64,000 bases of DNA, taken from the NCBI GenBank assembly GCA_946800325.1, contig OX326956.1:51569052-51633051 (forward strand), in the 5' to 3' direction. Below the pieces are notes generated by a model that saw nothing but the letters and a program-made list of their open reading frames with translations, did no database searches and was not told where the DNA came from. The translations under genes and the position numbers were made by a program. Shown piece after piece: positions 12,118 through 23,925 of the stretch. The DNA comes from Luzula sylvatica (lineage: Eukaryota > Streptophyta > Magnoliopsida > Poales > Juncaceae). How positions within the stretch are numbered: the stretch's first letter is position 1; each line of letters starts with the position of its first letter.

Positions 12118-12810
12118 ATGAATTTTGTCGAAACAATTTCCAAACTTGTTCTCCTCGCGAGCATAGGCCTTTTGATCTCCTCGATGGAGATTCAAGATTT
12201 CCTATTAACGATGGTCTTCTTCTCATTTCTCTCCTCCGCCCTCACCATCATGACCAGCATCGCCTCGCAGCTGCTATTTCTCAGCCACGTTCGACTCATC
12301 CAATTCTGCAATCCGACACGACGAGCTGGCACGCAAGCCACAAAACAGGAGCCTCATACGGCCAATGCCACAGAGGAGCACCAGGCTAACTTAGTTGGTC
12401 CTGATACCAGTGCCACCAAAGCGGAGAATCATACCGACTTAGTCAGTACCGCTGCCACCAAAGAGGCCGACGATACCGATGCCACCAAAGAGGAAGAACA
12501 TCGGGCCAATACGACTAAGCTGGAGGAACCGGCTGTAGCTGATAGCAATGCCGCGAATCAGGATGAACGGGCTGTACGACCAGAAGGGATCCACATATCT
12601 CAGGAGGCGCAAGCTGTTACGACTTCATCACAAGGGATCCACATATCTCAGCTCGATCACGTATTCGAGGATATGATGCGCGAGGCACGTTGTCGGGAAT
12701 CCCAAGGCCAAATTCAACCTAGAATTAGGACCAGAAGGTCTTTCAGGCGGAGGATCACTTCGACACTTAGAAGTTTCTGTTGCTGCACCGTTCATAATAT
12801 TAGTGATTGA
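12118..12810 (+). CDS. Orphan membrane-anchored protein, 230 aa
   Basis: I do not recognise the family. The frame is intact and starts in good context (caacaATGaat). It encodes a hydrophobic N-terminus with segments at about 5-22 and 27-51. A long Ala/Thr/Glu/Lys/His-rich middle follows with degenerate ATKE-type repeats (SATKAENHTD, AATKEADDTD, DATKEEEHRA). Then comes a twice-used GIHISQ motif (the two coding copies are nearly identical at DNA level). The tail is Arg-rich and ends FCCCTVHNISD, with Cys residues that could be lipidated. A TATA-like run sits at about 11801-11810, the leader is CT-rich, and AATAAA follows 60 bp after the stop. It sits inside what was a NUP85 intron and points the same way. 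It could be a young gene, a captured fragment or a transposon-borne ORF. Confidence 0.5.
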   Translation: MNFVETISKLVLLASIGLLISSMEIQDFLLTMVFFSFLSSALTIMTSIASQLLFLSHVRLIQFCNPTRRAGTQATKQEPHTANATEEHQANLVGPDTSATKAENHTDLVSTAATKEADDTDATKEEEHRANTTKLEEPAVADSNAANQDERAVRPEGIHISQEAQAVTTSSQGIHISQLDHVFEDMMREARCRESQGQIQPRIRTRRSFRRRITSTLRSFCCCTVHNISD

Positions 12811-12871
12811 TATTTTTAATTATACAATGAATTAATGTATATCATTTTTTGTAAATATGAGAGCTCAATTG

Positions 12872-12877
12872 AATAAA
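12872..12877 (+). terminator. Polyadenylation signal of the orphan ORF
   Basis: AATAAA lies 62 bp after the stop codon of the 12118-12810 frame, followed by an AT-rich stretch. Confidence 0.45.
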
Positions 12878-13895
12878 ATGAATAATTAATATATTTTTTT
12901 GCTTCTTTTCGTGTTCCAAATCATACCATTCATCTCTGTCCTTTTATATAAACTTTAATTAGGCCTTGGGCCATCTCTATATCAGTTTTAATTGGCCTTT
13001 TTGCTTTGTTTGAAAAAGAAAAAAAAATGGTTGGACTTATTTGTAACAATTTAAAAAGTAAGTAAAATGTATAGCATTAATCCTTTTAAAATAAAATTGT
13101 AAAATCTATTAGGACATTTATTGAGAATGTTCGTAGATGAGTGAAAAATAAAAGGCTGGGTTAATTCCTAATATTTCAGGGGTATATACACAAGAAGAAG
13201 AAAAAGCCGCATCTCTCTTGGTGAAAATTCATGAGCTTATGACTGCATGTTAAGTCTTCATCTCATCTCTCTGCATCTCTATTGGAATTTACGACTTTTG
13301 GAACCGGTTTGATGATAGAACCTGGTACATTATCTTAATAAGCAATTTTCCATGCATTTGACATAGTATTTTAATGGAATTGTATGTTTACTGATTGTAG
13401 AGGATGATCCTGATTACTGGAACGGATTGGCTTCTGCGCTTTCAGTTGGATGGCTTCATGTCGTGGTACGCACTTTTTACTAAGTCTGGTACCAGCATCG
13501 GTACCAGTTTTGACTATTATTTGAGCCCAAAGGGCGAGGGTTGAATTGGGGTTAATTTGAGCCCAAAAGGCGAGGGTAATTCGAGCCCTGATTACACAAT
13601 TGGTGGTTATTTTATAAGTTTTTTTTCATTTTTATTTAGGGTTTGGAAGGGATGAACAACATTGCATAGAAATGCATGCAGTTTAATAATAATAATAATA
13701 ATGGATTGGCTGGTCTTTTAATCGGTATTATTTCTGCAAATCCAGAGGTCGGATATTAATATATTAGCATTGGATAATTGCAATTTGGTCCCTTAGTTTG
13801 CCACCTTTTTGTTTTAACAATTTGATAATATATTTTTTGTCTAATGATTAGGTTGTATTAGCAGATTGCTTGAAATCATATGGACCTGCCCAAAT

Positions 13896-14235
13896 TTTAC
13901 TTCCACCCCTACGAAACCTCAAAAATTTCTACTATACCCCTCTGAAATGTGAAATCTCAAGAATACCCTTGGTCTCTTATTGTTTCTAAAAATACCTAAA
14001 CTATCCATTTTCTCAGTCAAAAACCATGAATCAAAGGTAATTTAGGAATCTTCTAATGTAAATAAGTAAGAAGGAGCATACATGATATTCATTACATGTT
14101 ACTATTTTATAGTGATATCCATGATATTTTATATTTGTTGGGGTGTATGTGACATTTTGAGAATTTGCAAGAATCAACCCTTGTTCTGACAACTTCTTGA
14201 TAGGACCAATATGTAATTTTCTTACTTTTTTTGGT
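13896..14235. mobile_element. Insertion of about 340 bp splitting a NUP85 exon
   Basis: NUP85 coding sequence stops after KSYGP and restarts at VAHAVDLL. The intervening DNA begins CCAAATTTTACTTCCACCCC and has the ACCCCT...AAAATTTCTACTATACCCCT style seen in other repeats of the window (near 10955 and 3160). No clear inverted repeats or TSD were found, so the class is undefined. Confidence 0.45.
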
Positions 14236-14549
14236 TTTTTTAGAATAGTTGCGCATGCAGTGGACTTATTGACGAGCAATAATGAATTAACATCGATGGA
14301 GTACTAAATGAAAAGCAGTACAACTTGGGTGGTACCAATATTGGAGAAATATACGTCCTTGTTTGTGCACAAGCTTTGGCCTCTCACCCTTTGACTTGGC
14401 AAGTAAGTCTCAAGCGTATATTCACATTTAAAACGATATATTCACACTCAGAAAATCTATTTTTTAATTTATTAGGTTGCTCCTGCATATTTGTGTACGT
14501 GTTCGAACCAAGGGCGAGTACTCTTGGAGGATTTGCTTCTTAGTCAACC

Positions 14550-15777
14550 TGTTGAGATAAATGGATAATAGTCCAAGTTAATTAGTATGGTTGGGCTTTT
14601 TTGTATTATTAGTATTTGGGCTTGCGTGTGTATTACTTAGAGTGCAAGTCAAGTTTGTATTAGGGTTTTCATTTGTATGCTATTATAAATAGCCTGCTCT
14701 TGTAATGATTCTTCAAGAAATAATTTTTTCTCTCTTCTCTCTTTCCTTACATGGTATCAGAAGAGCCGCCGATCTAGCGAAACTCCGACGAACTCCTTCC
14801 TTACTCGCGGCCATCATGGTGAACGATGCTTCTTCTCCTGCTACTTCCCTTCCTGCCCCTCTCGCGCCGTCGTCGCCCCCTACTTCTTTGGCCGCGGCAA
14901 GCATGGAGGAAACCCTAGCCGCCGCCAATATTTGCTCTCGGGCACCCCTCTCGGCCACACCTCTCCTAGGCTCCTCCGACGTCCTAGCAACCTATTCTCG
15001 GCCCACAATTCTTTTCGGCCAACCTCACTCGACGACTTCGCCGCGAGTTTCAATCCCCTCTCCCTTTTCATGCGTATTCCGATGCTTCGACCCTTCATGC
15101 GTATTCCGATGCGGATTGGGCGAGTTGTCCCGATGATCGCCGCTCCACGACGGGGTTTTGCATCTATCTTGGACCGAATCTCGTTTCTTGGAGCTCAAAG
15201 AAGCAACATACCGTTGCTCGGTCAAGTACCGAATCGGAATACCGGAGTCTCGTCATGGCCACCGCCGAGGTAATTTGGCTCCAATCTCTTCTTCGCGAGC
15301 TCCATTTTCCTCTTTTATCATCGCCAGTACTTTGGTGCGATAACTTGGGTGCAACCTTCCTTGCATCCAACCCCGTCTTTCATGCTCGAACGAAACATAT
15401 CGAGATTGATTTTCACTTCATCCGTGATCGCATTGATTCCAAGCAATTACAAGTGAAATTCATTTGCTCCTTCGATCAAGTCGCGGATGCCCTCACCAAA
15501 GCTCTTCCCGCTCCGCGTTTTGTTACTCTCCGTTCCAAACTCACCGTTGATGAATCTCCGGTTTCGTTTGAGGGGGGATGTTGAGATAAATGGATAATAG
15601 TCCAAGTTAATTAGTATGGTTGGGTTTTTTTGTATTATTAGTATTTGGGTTTGCGTGTATTACTTGGAGTGCAAGTCAAGTTTGTATTAGGGTTTCATTT
15701 GTATGCTATTATAAATAGGCTGTTCTTGTAATGATTCTTCAAAAAATAATATTTTCCCTCTTCTCTCTTTCCTTACA
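14550..15777 (+). mobile_element. Ty1/copia LTR retrotransposon, internally deleted
   Basis: The two LTRs (14550-14751, 202 bp, and 15579-15777, 199 bp) are nearly identical. They start TGTTGAGATAAATGGATAAT and end CCTTACA, within perfect 5-bp target duplications CAACC (14545-14549 and 15778-15782). The primer-binding site TGGTATCAGAAGAGC (Met-tRNA type, with an insertion relative to TGGTATCAGAGC) follows the 5' LTR directly. A polypurine tract GAGGGGGGA precedes the 3' LTR. Only about 830 bp lies between the LTRs: a gag-like start at 14816 fused to the end of pol. LTR divergence is roughly ten changes including small indels, so it is fairly recent. It interrupts a NUP85 exon. Confidence 0.92.
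15090..15584 (+). pseudogene. copia pol C-terminal fragment (RNase H)
   Basis: The frame reads [20 protein letters not shown], then [20 protein letters not shown], then ...ADALTKAL. This is the conserved RNase H tail of copia polyproteins, and the stop falls at the start of the 3' LTR. Integrase and reverse transcriptase are gone. A 20-bp direct repeat (TTCATGCGTATTCCGATGC, at about 15067 and 15091) sits at the fusion point and may mark the deletion junction. Confidence 0.85.
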
Positions 15778-15820
15778 CAACCCGTGCAAAAGTACCGTTC
15801 CGTCCTCAAGGTCATTAACT

Positions 15821-16782
15821 TTCTTAAATTTAAATAATTATTTTAATCTTAAACACGCCTGATTTGACTGCCTTCTTTTTTTTATTTTTTTTTATCATAC
15901 TTTGGAGATTTGCCATTTATATGATCTAGCGAATATAAGCCCACAATCATGAAGGTGATGCACATTATTATTTTGTGATGCAAATAATTTTATTTTTAAC
16001 CAACAAAATTAATTAATTTTATTTGTTTTAATTTTAGGGTTGAATCCGGGCAATTCGGGCGACCTCACTCCGCATATGTTTTCTTATGCTACAAAGACAT
16101 CTGGGCCGTCGATTCAGCAAATGGACGGCGGATAAACACCACTGATTGATGCAACGCGCTATAAGGAGAAAGATAACGATTCATATTCCCTGAAATAGTT
16201 GGTAGAATTTATTGTGGAATACAGAGAGCAGGATTAAATTGTAGGGGAATAATTGTGGAGGAAGGGAATATGTGTGGCTTTTCTCCATTTTCAATATCAA
16301 CTTCTTGTATGCTTAGTGTTTCACAATGTATTCTCACAATTTTTACTATGATTTTCTCCATTTTCCAGAGAGAGATTCGAAAAATTGTTAAATGGGTCGA
16401 TTTGAAAGAAGTTCTCTGAAGTGGGTTCGGATTGGAAGTGAGTTCTCTGAAGTGGGTTCGGAGGTCACTGAATACCTGATCTTAAGGCAGCAAAAGGCTC
16501 ATGATCGAGTCGGGAAGTTATAAACTGTGCTCATGATTGTTTCGTTGTAAAAATATTCTGATCCTTGTAAAGAAAAATTCTCATGTTGTAACTTGTAATC
16601 GTGTCGTGATCGAGTCGGGAAGTAAATATGATAATAATGATGTTGTGATATTTGTAATTGTATTGTGATTGAGTAGGGATCGAGTCGAAAAGTTATTTAT
16701 AAATATGATAATAATGATTTACGAGGGATAAATTTGTTATTCAAGTGTTAAGTAAGGATACACATGAGAGATAAATTCGTTT
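15821..16782. other. Intergenic, one orphan exon-like stretch
   Basis: Mostly AT-rich with no recognised gene. After a possible acceptor at about 16036, one frame reads VESGQFGRPHSAYVFLCYKD and then IWAVDSANGRRINTTD before a stop. It looks protein-like, but I cannot assign it and it does not match the part of NUP85 expected here. Near 16380-16700 a GATCGAGTCGGGAAGT motif recurs. Confidence 0.3.
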
Positions 16783-16978
16783 GGGCAATTCTATGATAGG
16801 ACTTTTTTTTAAATTCTTATACAAATTAACAAGGGTATTTTGGTCATTTTTAATCTTTTAGTTTAAATAATAATTAATGCCATGCTTGAATAAGAAACTA
16901 ATTTAATTGTCACATTTTCAAAATAATTACTAATTCTCAAAATACTTTTTTAAAAAGATCCTACTATAGAATCACCCC
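16783..16978. mobile_element. Short MITE, 196 bp
   Basis: The left end GGGCAATTCTATGATAGGAC matches the right end read inward, GGGGTGATTCTATAGTAGGA. The flanks are ATTCGTTT (left) and GTTCGTTT (right), an 8-bp duplication with one mismatch, which suggests hAT. Confidence 0.6.
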
Positions 16979-19734
16979 GTTCGTTTAAGATGGCTAAGTT
17001 ATTTTTAAGTTGTTCAATCTTTATTCCCGCACCTCGCCTCTTGTGATTCATTGTTAATTAATTGAAGTATGAGAGCTCTTACTATAATGTCAGTTGGTAG
17101 ATGTATTTGGCTATTTGCTGTAGATGGTTCAATCCTCATGTTTGGATCATGGAAGATGAAGCCATCTGCTGTTGTGAGGTCTTCCCAAGACATGGACTGC
17201 TGTAATGCCACACCCCGCCAGAACTCCAAGGCCTGCTATTACAGCAGAAAGAAAATCTGGTGGGAGAAATCTGTTAGGCATCTCTCTCGCTCTCGCTCGC
17301 TCTCTCTCTCTCTCTCGTCATGTTTGTTCTCCATATTGTGTCTTCTAGCTTTAGCTGATGAAGGACGAGAAATCAAATCAGACAGCTACCATACAAGAGA
17401 AGAACAAGAGAGGGTAGACAACTACCATATCGTGTACTATTTTATTAGTTAATGAATATGCTTTTTTTCTCTATTCAAGCCTGATTCATGTTTGTCAGAT
17501 CTATTTGCACCAGTTTTAAGTACTCCAATAAGCTTATTTCTTCTTCGTTTCATCATTTATCTTAATTTTGTCAATTGTTAATGTATAGTTCTATGATTTC
17601 ATTTATCTACAGTGAAGTCATGAGTGAAAACTGAAAACTTATCTGGTATCGAAATGTAGGCAATTAACTTGTTATAAAAGATAGATCAGTTCTTGAATTT
17701 TGATGAATTAACCCTGAATTTTGATGCTTAGTTGTGTAAATTAGCCCCAAAGAGGAATCAATTCCTATTTATGAATTAATCCCAAAATGAATTTTGAATA
17801 TCAAAGCAATAAAACTTCAATTTTACCTAATTCAATCAAAATTATACTTGGTTGTTTTGTTTTAATACCTCTTAGTTGTTGTGATGTCGATGAGGAAATT
17901 TTTAAAAATTAAAATATTGATGATGGTGATCAAAAGAAAAGATTACATTACATTGTTTCTCTGTGATTTGAAGTTGTTTACATAGTTTCTAATTCTATAA
18001 AAGTGAATCATTGTATTTTGGAGAACTAGTAATATTGTCTGATGCACTTATATTATATTTACTTTTTGAGTTTAGTATTTTGTATTTGTTGTTAACAAAT
18101 TTGTTGCTATGCTTGCATAGATACAATCTAAAATATGCACATATTACATGAAGATATAATTTTATATGAATATAATCTTAATTATTAATTTATAATTTGT
18201 GTGGATAATTGTACTTTTCAATGAATTGTAATTTAATTTATGAAATATCATTAAATTTTAATTTTAATTTATGAAATATCATTCTTAATATATTGTAATA
18301 TGTTTCCTAAATTTTAATAATCATATAAATATCACTAAAAAATTATAAGAGGTAATCAAGTTTGTATGTTCTATAGTTTACATCAATCCAAACATTAGAA
18401 TTGCATGTACATCAATGCTAACTTCATACATCCAAACACATAAAAAAACATTGCAATTGCAGCATATAGTACTGCAGTATTCCAATTTACTACGGAAGTT
18501 CTATAAACACCATTCCAAACAGGCCCTTCAATATAACATGTCCATTGAAAAACTAAAAGTAACTAATTAAATACTCATTTTTAAAAAAAATCATACTAAT
18601 TTAATAAATAAATATAATTATATTATCTATAATATTATTGTATCCAATTTTTGAAAGAAAAAAAAAATAAGCATATTGGAAATCCCGACATAGTTCAGCC
18701 GGTTCGGTTTAAACAGTTTCCAAGGTGCAAATCTTTTAGTTTGCATACAAATGAAAATAGTACAAGATTGGTGATGGATATCATTTCTTGTCATAAATCA
18801 CTCAGTCCAGTGATTAAAATTCGGACGTATTTTAACTATTTATTAGGATCGAGCAAGTACTTTTGTATCATAAAGATAATATTTAGTTTAAGATTTAATG
18901 GAGAGAAAACAAAAATACACAAACATCGAAGGAAGTTATGTTTTTCCTATTTTTACCTTAGTAGTAAAAAAAAAGTTTCATTGTTTGGGGGTATAAGAAA
19001 CGGGCTAGAAGAAAAAAAGGCTGAATAGATAGATTCAATCATATTCCTAAATTTCGGTGATTGGTTCTGAGTTATTAAGCGCTTCACATTTATTTGGTGT
19101 ATAGAAGAAAAACTCTATCAATATATCTCGGTTTCCAATTATCGTAGTTTTAGTAGATACTAATGCCCGAATTCGCATTTCCGATATGTTATCATTGTGC
19201 GATGATTTTCTTTTGATTTCCTTCGATATTCTAAACATTTGAATTTCGCTTGGTAAACCGTAAAACAAATCATGAGTTTAATTGTACATATAAATTAAAA
19301 TGAAACTACCACCAGATGCAGATGAGTTTACAATCTACCGATTTATTTATATACAAAACCAAAGAAAAATCACACATTTCTCGCGGTGTACCATACATCA
19401 ATCATACTTTTTTCTCATGATATACCTAACCAATCGTACTGCCAATTTTGCAATCATTTTTTTGTTCAACTCATTTAAAAAAAAAAGTTTAAAAAAAAAA
19501 CAACTTTTTTCGATATTAAAAAAAACCGAACTTCATAAAAACCCCAAAAATAAAATCCTCTTCCAAAATTGTCGTTTTCATCTAACTCCTATCATCAAAT
19601 TAACCTTGAATTAATATAATTTAAATGTTATATTTTTTAATGATCAAATTACCCTTCCAACATTTTTTTTTATTCCTAATAATAATAGTAAATAATAAAT
19701 AATAGATATTTTATGAAATAAAAATAATTAAATG

Positions 19735-19767
<33 letters not shown>

Positions 19768-19894
19768 GGGGTAAAAAAATACATATTAAATAATATAAAG
19801 TATTATTTTACTCCAAAAAATTCGAAATAATTAAAAATATCAAAATATGTAAATAATCTAATTAACCGACTTAATTAACTAATTAACTAAATAA
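16979..19894. other. Intergenic, no gene recognised
   Basis: AT-rich DNA with a CT microsatellite at about 17284-17316 and an AAT run at about 19736-19767. The reading frames at 17014-17452, 18651-19028, 19047-19268 and 19300-19614 have no domain I recognise. The last one resembles a minus-strand stretch at 23400-23530 (shared QRKITHF...FFLM), so it is a dispersed repeat, not a gene. Confidence 0.45.
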
Positions 19895-20765
19895 TCTCAT
19901 TCTTAATCAAACTAACTAAATAACCCAATTAACAATATATATATATATATATATATCTTGAAAAAATTGAGAAATTTTGAAAAATCTTGGATTAGAAGAG
20001 AAGATCATGTTTCTCATCTCTTTGGTAAGTTTTTCCCTCTTTTAGTGGTTAGAAATAGATTAAAAGCAGTTAGATTAATTAGGTTATTTTGTTAGTTTGA
20101 TTAAAAACTTAGGTTATTTATTTAATTAGCTTGTTATTAAAAATTTTCTATTTTTCTATTTTTTTATCATAATATAATTCTTAATCAAACTAACTAAATA
20201 ACCTAATTAACAATGTATATATAAAATAATTATTTAAACGATCTTAAAACATGTATCTAGAAAAAATTGAGGAAATTTGAAAAATCTTGGTTTACAAGAG
20301 AAAATCATGTTTCTCATCTCTTTGGTAAGTTTTTCCCTTAGAAATGGATTAAAAGCAGTTAGATTAATTAGGTTATTTTGTTAGTTTGATTAGAACTTAG
20401 GTTATTCATTTAATTAGCTTGTTAAGTTAGTTTGGTTAATTACATTATTTCTATTTTTCTATTTTTTTATCATAATCTAATCTTAATCAAACTAACTAAA
20501 TAACCTAATTAACAATGTATATATTTAAATAGTTATTTAAACGATCTTAAACATGTACTTGAAAAAATTGAAAACTTTTGAAAAATCATGTTTCTCATCT
20601 CTTTGGTAAGTTTTTCCTTGTTTTAGTGGTTAGAAATGGATTAAAAGCATTTAGATTAATTAGGTTATTTTGTTAGTTTGATTAGAACTTAGGTTATTCA
20701 TTTAATTAGCTTGTTAAGTTAGTTTTGCTAATTACATTATTTCTATTTTTCTATTTTTTTTATCA
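19895..20765 (+). repeat. Three tandem copies of a roughly 290-bp unit
   Basis: Each copy starts TTAATCAAACTAACTAAATA and includes TTCTCATCTCTTTGGTAAGT and GGATTAAAAGC(A/G)(T/G)TTAGATTAA. It ends near CTATTTTTCTATTTTTTTATCAT. Copies begin near 19900, 20172 and 20482. Differences are small substitutions and indels, plus an AT run in copy 1. Confidence 0.8.
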
Positions 20766-21175
20766 TTAAGAAAATTATAGCTTTAGTTTAAGCCTAATTT
20801 GATGATAGGGGGGTTGGGATTATTTATGGATATCAAGAAAAGTTAGGATCTTTTTCTACTATGTGCATCCACTGTCCACAAGAGAAACGACGAAAATGAT
20901 CGAAAATATGTGTTATAAGATTAGATCAAGTCAGATTTGATCAAAAAACCGACCCGATAAAATCAAATTCGAACCATTTGAACATCCCTGCCATGAATTC
21001 TAAAAAAGAGCAAAATTTAATAACAAAATTTTAGTCATATATATAAATCAATAAAATATGACATAAATAATATTTTTGTTCAATGTAATAATTTCCCAAC
21101 AAGTAACTTGAAAGAAAAAATGAAAAATGAAAAACTGAATCAAATAAAATTTAGTAATTCAATGATTCATTGCTT

Positions 21176-22532
21176 TCACGCCAGTCTCACAAGTTTATCT
21201 TCTACCACAAAACGAGAACTCGAATTTATCTGAAAAAAGTAAAAATAATAATAATAAATAAGAAAGTTTTATGGCGAAAAAGAATCATAGAAAATATAAT
21301 TAGTGTACCTTGTTCATCAATTTGTCTTCAAGATGATCTTTATCTTCGGTGAAACCAGAATCCCTAAGCGATTTAATCACTTGCTTCTTCAACTTATTTA
21401 TTTTCATAATTCCTTCAGAATTCTACAAGAACCAAAACAAAAAATTATAGGCGAATTGGTTCAACAAAAAAAAAGACAAATCGTCCGTGAAATCCAAAGA
21501 ATTTAAATATTTAATGTAGAGGAAATAATCGTATGCAAGAAAGATTTACCGATTTCAAAGTAGATGAAATAATCTTCTTCCACTTAATTTTACTCTTTTT
21601 CTTTTCCTTAATGTCCCCATCACCGTTTTCGCCCTCAACCTTCTTTTTCTTCAATTCGCAAATAGACCCTTCTTTCTCTACCTGAATTACTTCTCCATTT
21701 TGCCCCTCTTCTCTCTTTCTCTTGACATTCTTCTCTTCAGATTTATCCGTATTTATCACTCCATTGACTTCTTCAGATTCAGTGTTATTTTTTGGCGGGA
21801 CCGGCTCGTCAGTACTTTTGGGTTGATTTTGTGCATGAAAAGCACGAGCTTTAGCACGATGTTTCTTCCCTTCTGCATGGCCAAGTAGCGTTTGTTTGCT
21901 AGTCGTGGTTGTATTGCATAAACTGCAGAAAATAAATGAACAAAAAACGAATGAATTTGAAATATTTTTCAAAAAAATAAGTACGGATAGAAAATTTAAA
22001 AAGAAATGTGGAATTTAACAGTACCTACAAATCCAAGGAGGGCGAGTAGACAAACCGACATTTATATCCACGTCTGAATTTGGTTTCGGTTTATCTGACT
22101 TTGAATTTGGTGTTTGCATAGGCTTGCCTTCGCTGTCTTTTGGCCCGTATTTTGCCTGCAAGAAAATATCGAAAACATTCGACAAATTAAATGCACAACT
22201 CGCCAAAAATCTAATCTTTTACAGAACCAAGTGCACAAAATTGAAAAAACGGAAAAAAAAAACTAACCGCTTCAGTGATGCATTGAGTATGGCCTTGTAC
22301 GCTCGCTTGATCAAACGTCTCTCCACAATCAATACACGAAAGCTGCCAATTTCACAAAAAGAAAAATAAAAACAATTAATACCAATTTCGTTCGACAATA
22401 CGAAGCATAAAAAAAATAAGAATGCGGTGGAAAAAAGAAAAGAACCCTGTAAGCAGAGCAACTACGGAAATGAGCTGCGAGTTTGGGTTTCTTCAGATCG
22501 TCGCCACAATCCTCGCACTGAAACCACACCAT
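21176..22532 (-). CDS. LYAR-type zinc-finger protein, UBA1C-like (six exons)
   Basis: CDS = join of 22446-22532, 22268-22342, 22025-22155, 21550-21922, 21309-21422 and 21176-21229, minus strand; 277 aa, all GT-AG, frame kept. The first two exons encode paired CxxC-x11-H-x3-C fingers (C6, C9, H21, C25 and C32, C35, H47, C50; starts [10 protein letters not shown]), the LYAR zinc-finger pattern. A third finger (C97, C100, H113, H119; [20 protein letters not shown]) is of the U1/matrin C2H2 type and is split by intron 3. A long Lys/Glu-rich nuclear region follows. The C-terminal [14 protein letters not shown] motif is conserved in the family. Plant homologues are annotated UBP1-associated protein 1C, a nuclear RNA-related protein; animal LYAR is nucleolar. 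RNA or nucleolar function is inferred from family. The final 18-codon exon supports the model because it carries the conserved ending. Confidence 0.88.
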
Positions 22533-22874
22533 TTCTCCTCCTCTTTTGGATTAAACCCACTTTCTCTGGAATCTCGATAACAAAAGCGGCGTGGTTCAGC
22601 GGAGGTTTCAGATTTGTTATTAGGGTTTTAGGAAAGAACAGGGAGAAAGAAGAATTATTGTGGGTTTTCAATTTTCAGTACAAACGATTTGTTTACATGC
22701 AAAATTTTGTAGAATTCAAGTTTATTGGTGTGTGTTTACGCCCCAAAGTAGCCCATTTATTTTTTTAGCTTAAAATTAGCCCATTTTATGGCCCAGCTAT
22801 ATCACATAAAAGAAGCCACCACAAGCTTAGCTTATGCTTAGGTGAAAATGAGATGAATAAAAAAGAATGATCAC

Positions 22875-23409
22875 CTATCAGATCCGATAAGGATACGCGT
22901 ATTCGATACGGATATGAGTGCGATACGGGTCGGATACATATCGAATCCGTCACGTGACGTATTCAAATATTTTAATATTTATTTTTTTCGGATACGGCGA
23001 GAATACGACAGGATACGACATGATACGGCTGGAGATACGTCCAGAATACGGCTGGGATACTCCATTAAAGATACTTCGGTCTATTATTATTTTGGCCCAT
23101 AATATTTTTAAATAAATTATATAAGCTACTTTTAGATTAGCTCTAGGATATTTCATGAACAAATTTATGATAATTTTATGATATTTGTATTGTTGCTTGA
23201 TATTATTTATTGTCATGATATTTAATTTAAAAATATTATTAATTTAAAAATAATATTAATTTATTATTTCATTTATTACTTATTTATCAATTATATATAA
23301 TATAAATATATTAAAATAATTATTATATAACCGTATCAGTATTCGTGATTTTTTTAAATTGTCGTATCGTATCGGATACGATAGTTGTATTCGTATCCGT
23401 GCTACATAG
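22875..23409. mobile_element. hAT-type MITE, GGATACG-rich, 8-bp TSD
   Basis: Flanked by identical 8-bp duplications ATGATCAC (22867-22874 and 23410-23417). The ends are CTATCAGATCCG on the left and CTATGTAGCACGGATACG read inward from the right. Both subterminal regions are packed with GGATACG/CGTATCC words; the middle is AT-rich. A truncated relative lies near 43835. No coding capacity. Confidence 0.78.
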
Positions 23410-23925
23410 ATGATCACAAATTTTGCATGGTTGATTAGGTATGGCATGAGAAAAAAATGATGTGCATTCACAAGTGTGAAATGTGTGATTTTCCTTTGGC
23501 TTCCTAAATAGATATGTATCATGTGTAATCAGAAATCATTTCTTGTGCTACTTTTCATTTTTTAATCTTGATGTATGATTAATCTTACAATTCATATATC
23601 AAATGTTTAGAATATTAGAGGAAATTAAAAGGAATCGTTATAGTTTTAATTAGGGTTAATTGCGATTCAGTTTTGAAACTTGGAGATTTTGACTTGTTCT
23701 AAATTTGCTTATAAAGAATGCTACAGTCACCGAACTCAATTACATAATTAACCCCGAAATAACTTTTTAAATACAAAAATTAATAAATACAGATGGGCCC
23801 CACTTGTGAATGCACATACAAATATCAAAATCGGGATGGATTCGGTGAAATGATTATGTGGATCAAGCATTTTTGATATTTTGCTCTGGAGTAAAGGATA
23901 TTTGAGAAAAATTATAGGATGGTGT

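Larger units (their letters stand above)
11603..15820 (+). pseudogene. NUP85: NUP85 nucleoporin pseudogene, interrupted by a copia element
   Basis: Separated exon remnants match plant NUP85 (Nup107-160 scaffold of the nuclear pore) in order. 11603-11689 reads DYDSFLTKTETTVHSELANL. About 13401-13466 reads EDDPDYWNGLASALSVGWLH. About 13851-13895 reads VVLADCLKSYGP, resuming at about 14236 as VAHAVDLLTSNNELTS. A frameshift then leads to EKQYNLGG...LVCAQALASHPLTWQ (to 14402). The last, about 14476-15820, reads VAPAYLCTCSNQGRVLLEDL and continues SQPVQKYRSVLK across the copia insertion. Missing are the N-terminal exons, the block between SALSVGWL and VVLA, and everything after RSVLK. One exon is split by a roughly 340-bp insertion (13896-14235) and the last by an LTR element whose removal restores the frame. 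In Arabidopsis NUP85 lies near CYP57, as here, so this may be the ancestral locus in decay. Confidence 0.75.

Noticed and set aside
16036..16148. Exon-like stretch GRPHSAYVFLCYKDIWAVD as a further NUP85 or NDUFAF7 exon
   Set aside because: It does not fit the part of either protein expected at this position, and a second frame is open too. Left unassigned.
17014..17452. Overlapping plus and minus frames with a protein-like stretch (SMSWEDLTTADGFIFHDPN on the minus strand)
   Set aside because: No family recognised, the minus frame starts at a non-ATG codon, and the plus frame runs through a CT microsatellite. Not enough to call a gene.
18651..19614. Possible organelle-derived insertion suggested by the odd composition of these frames
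   Set aside because: No organelle gene could be matched by eye; the last frame is a dispersed repeat shared with 23.4 kb.
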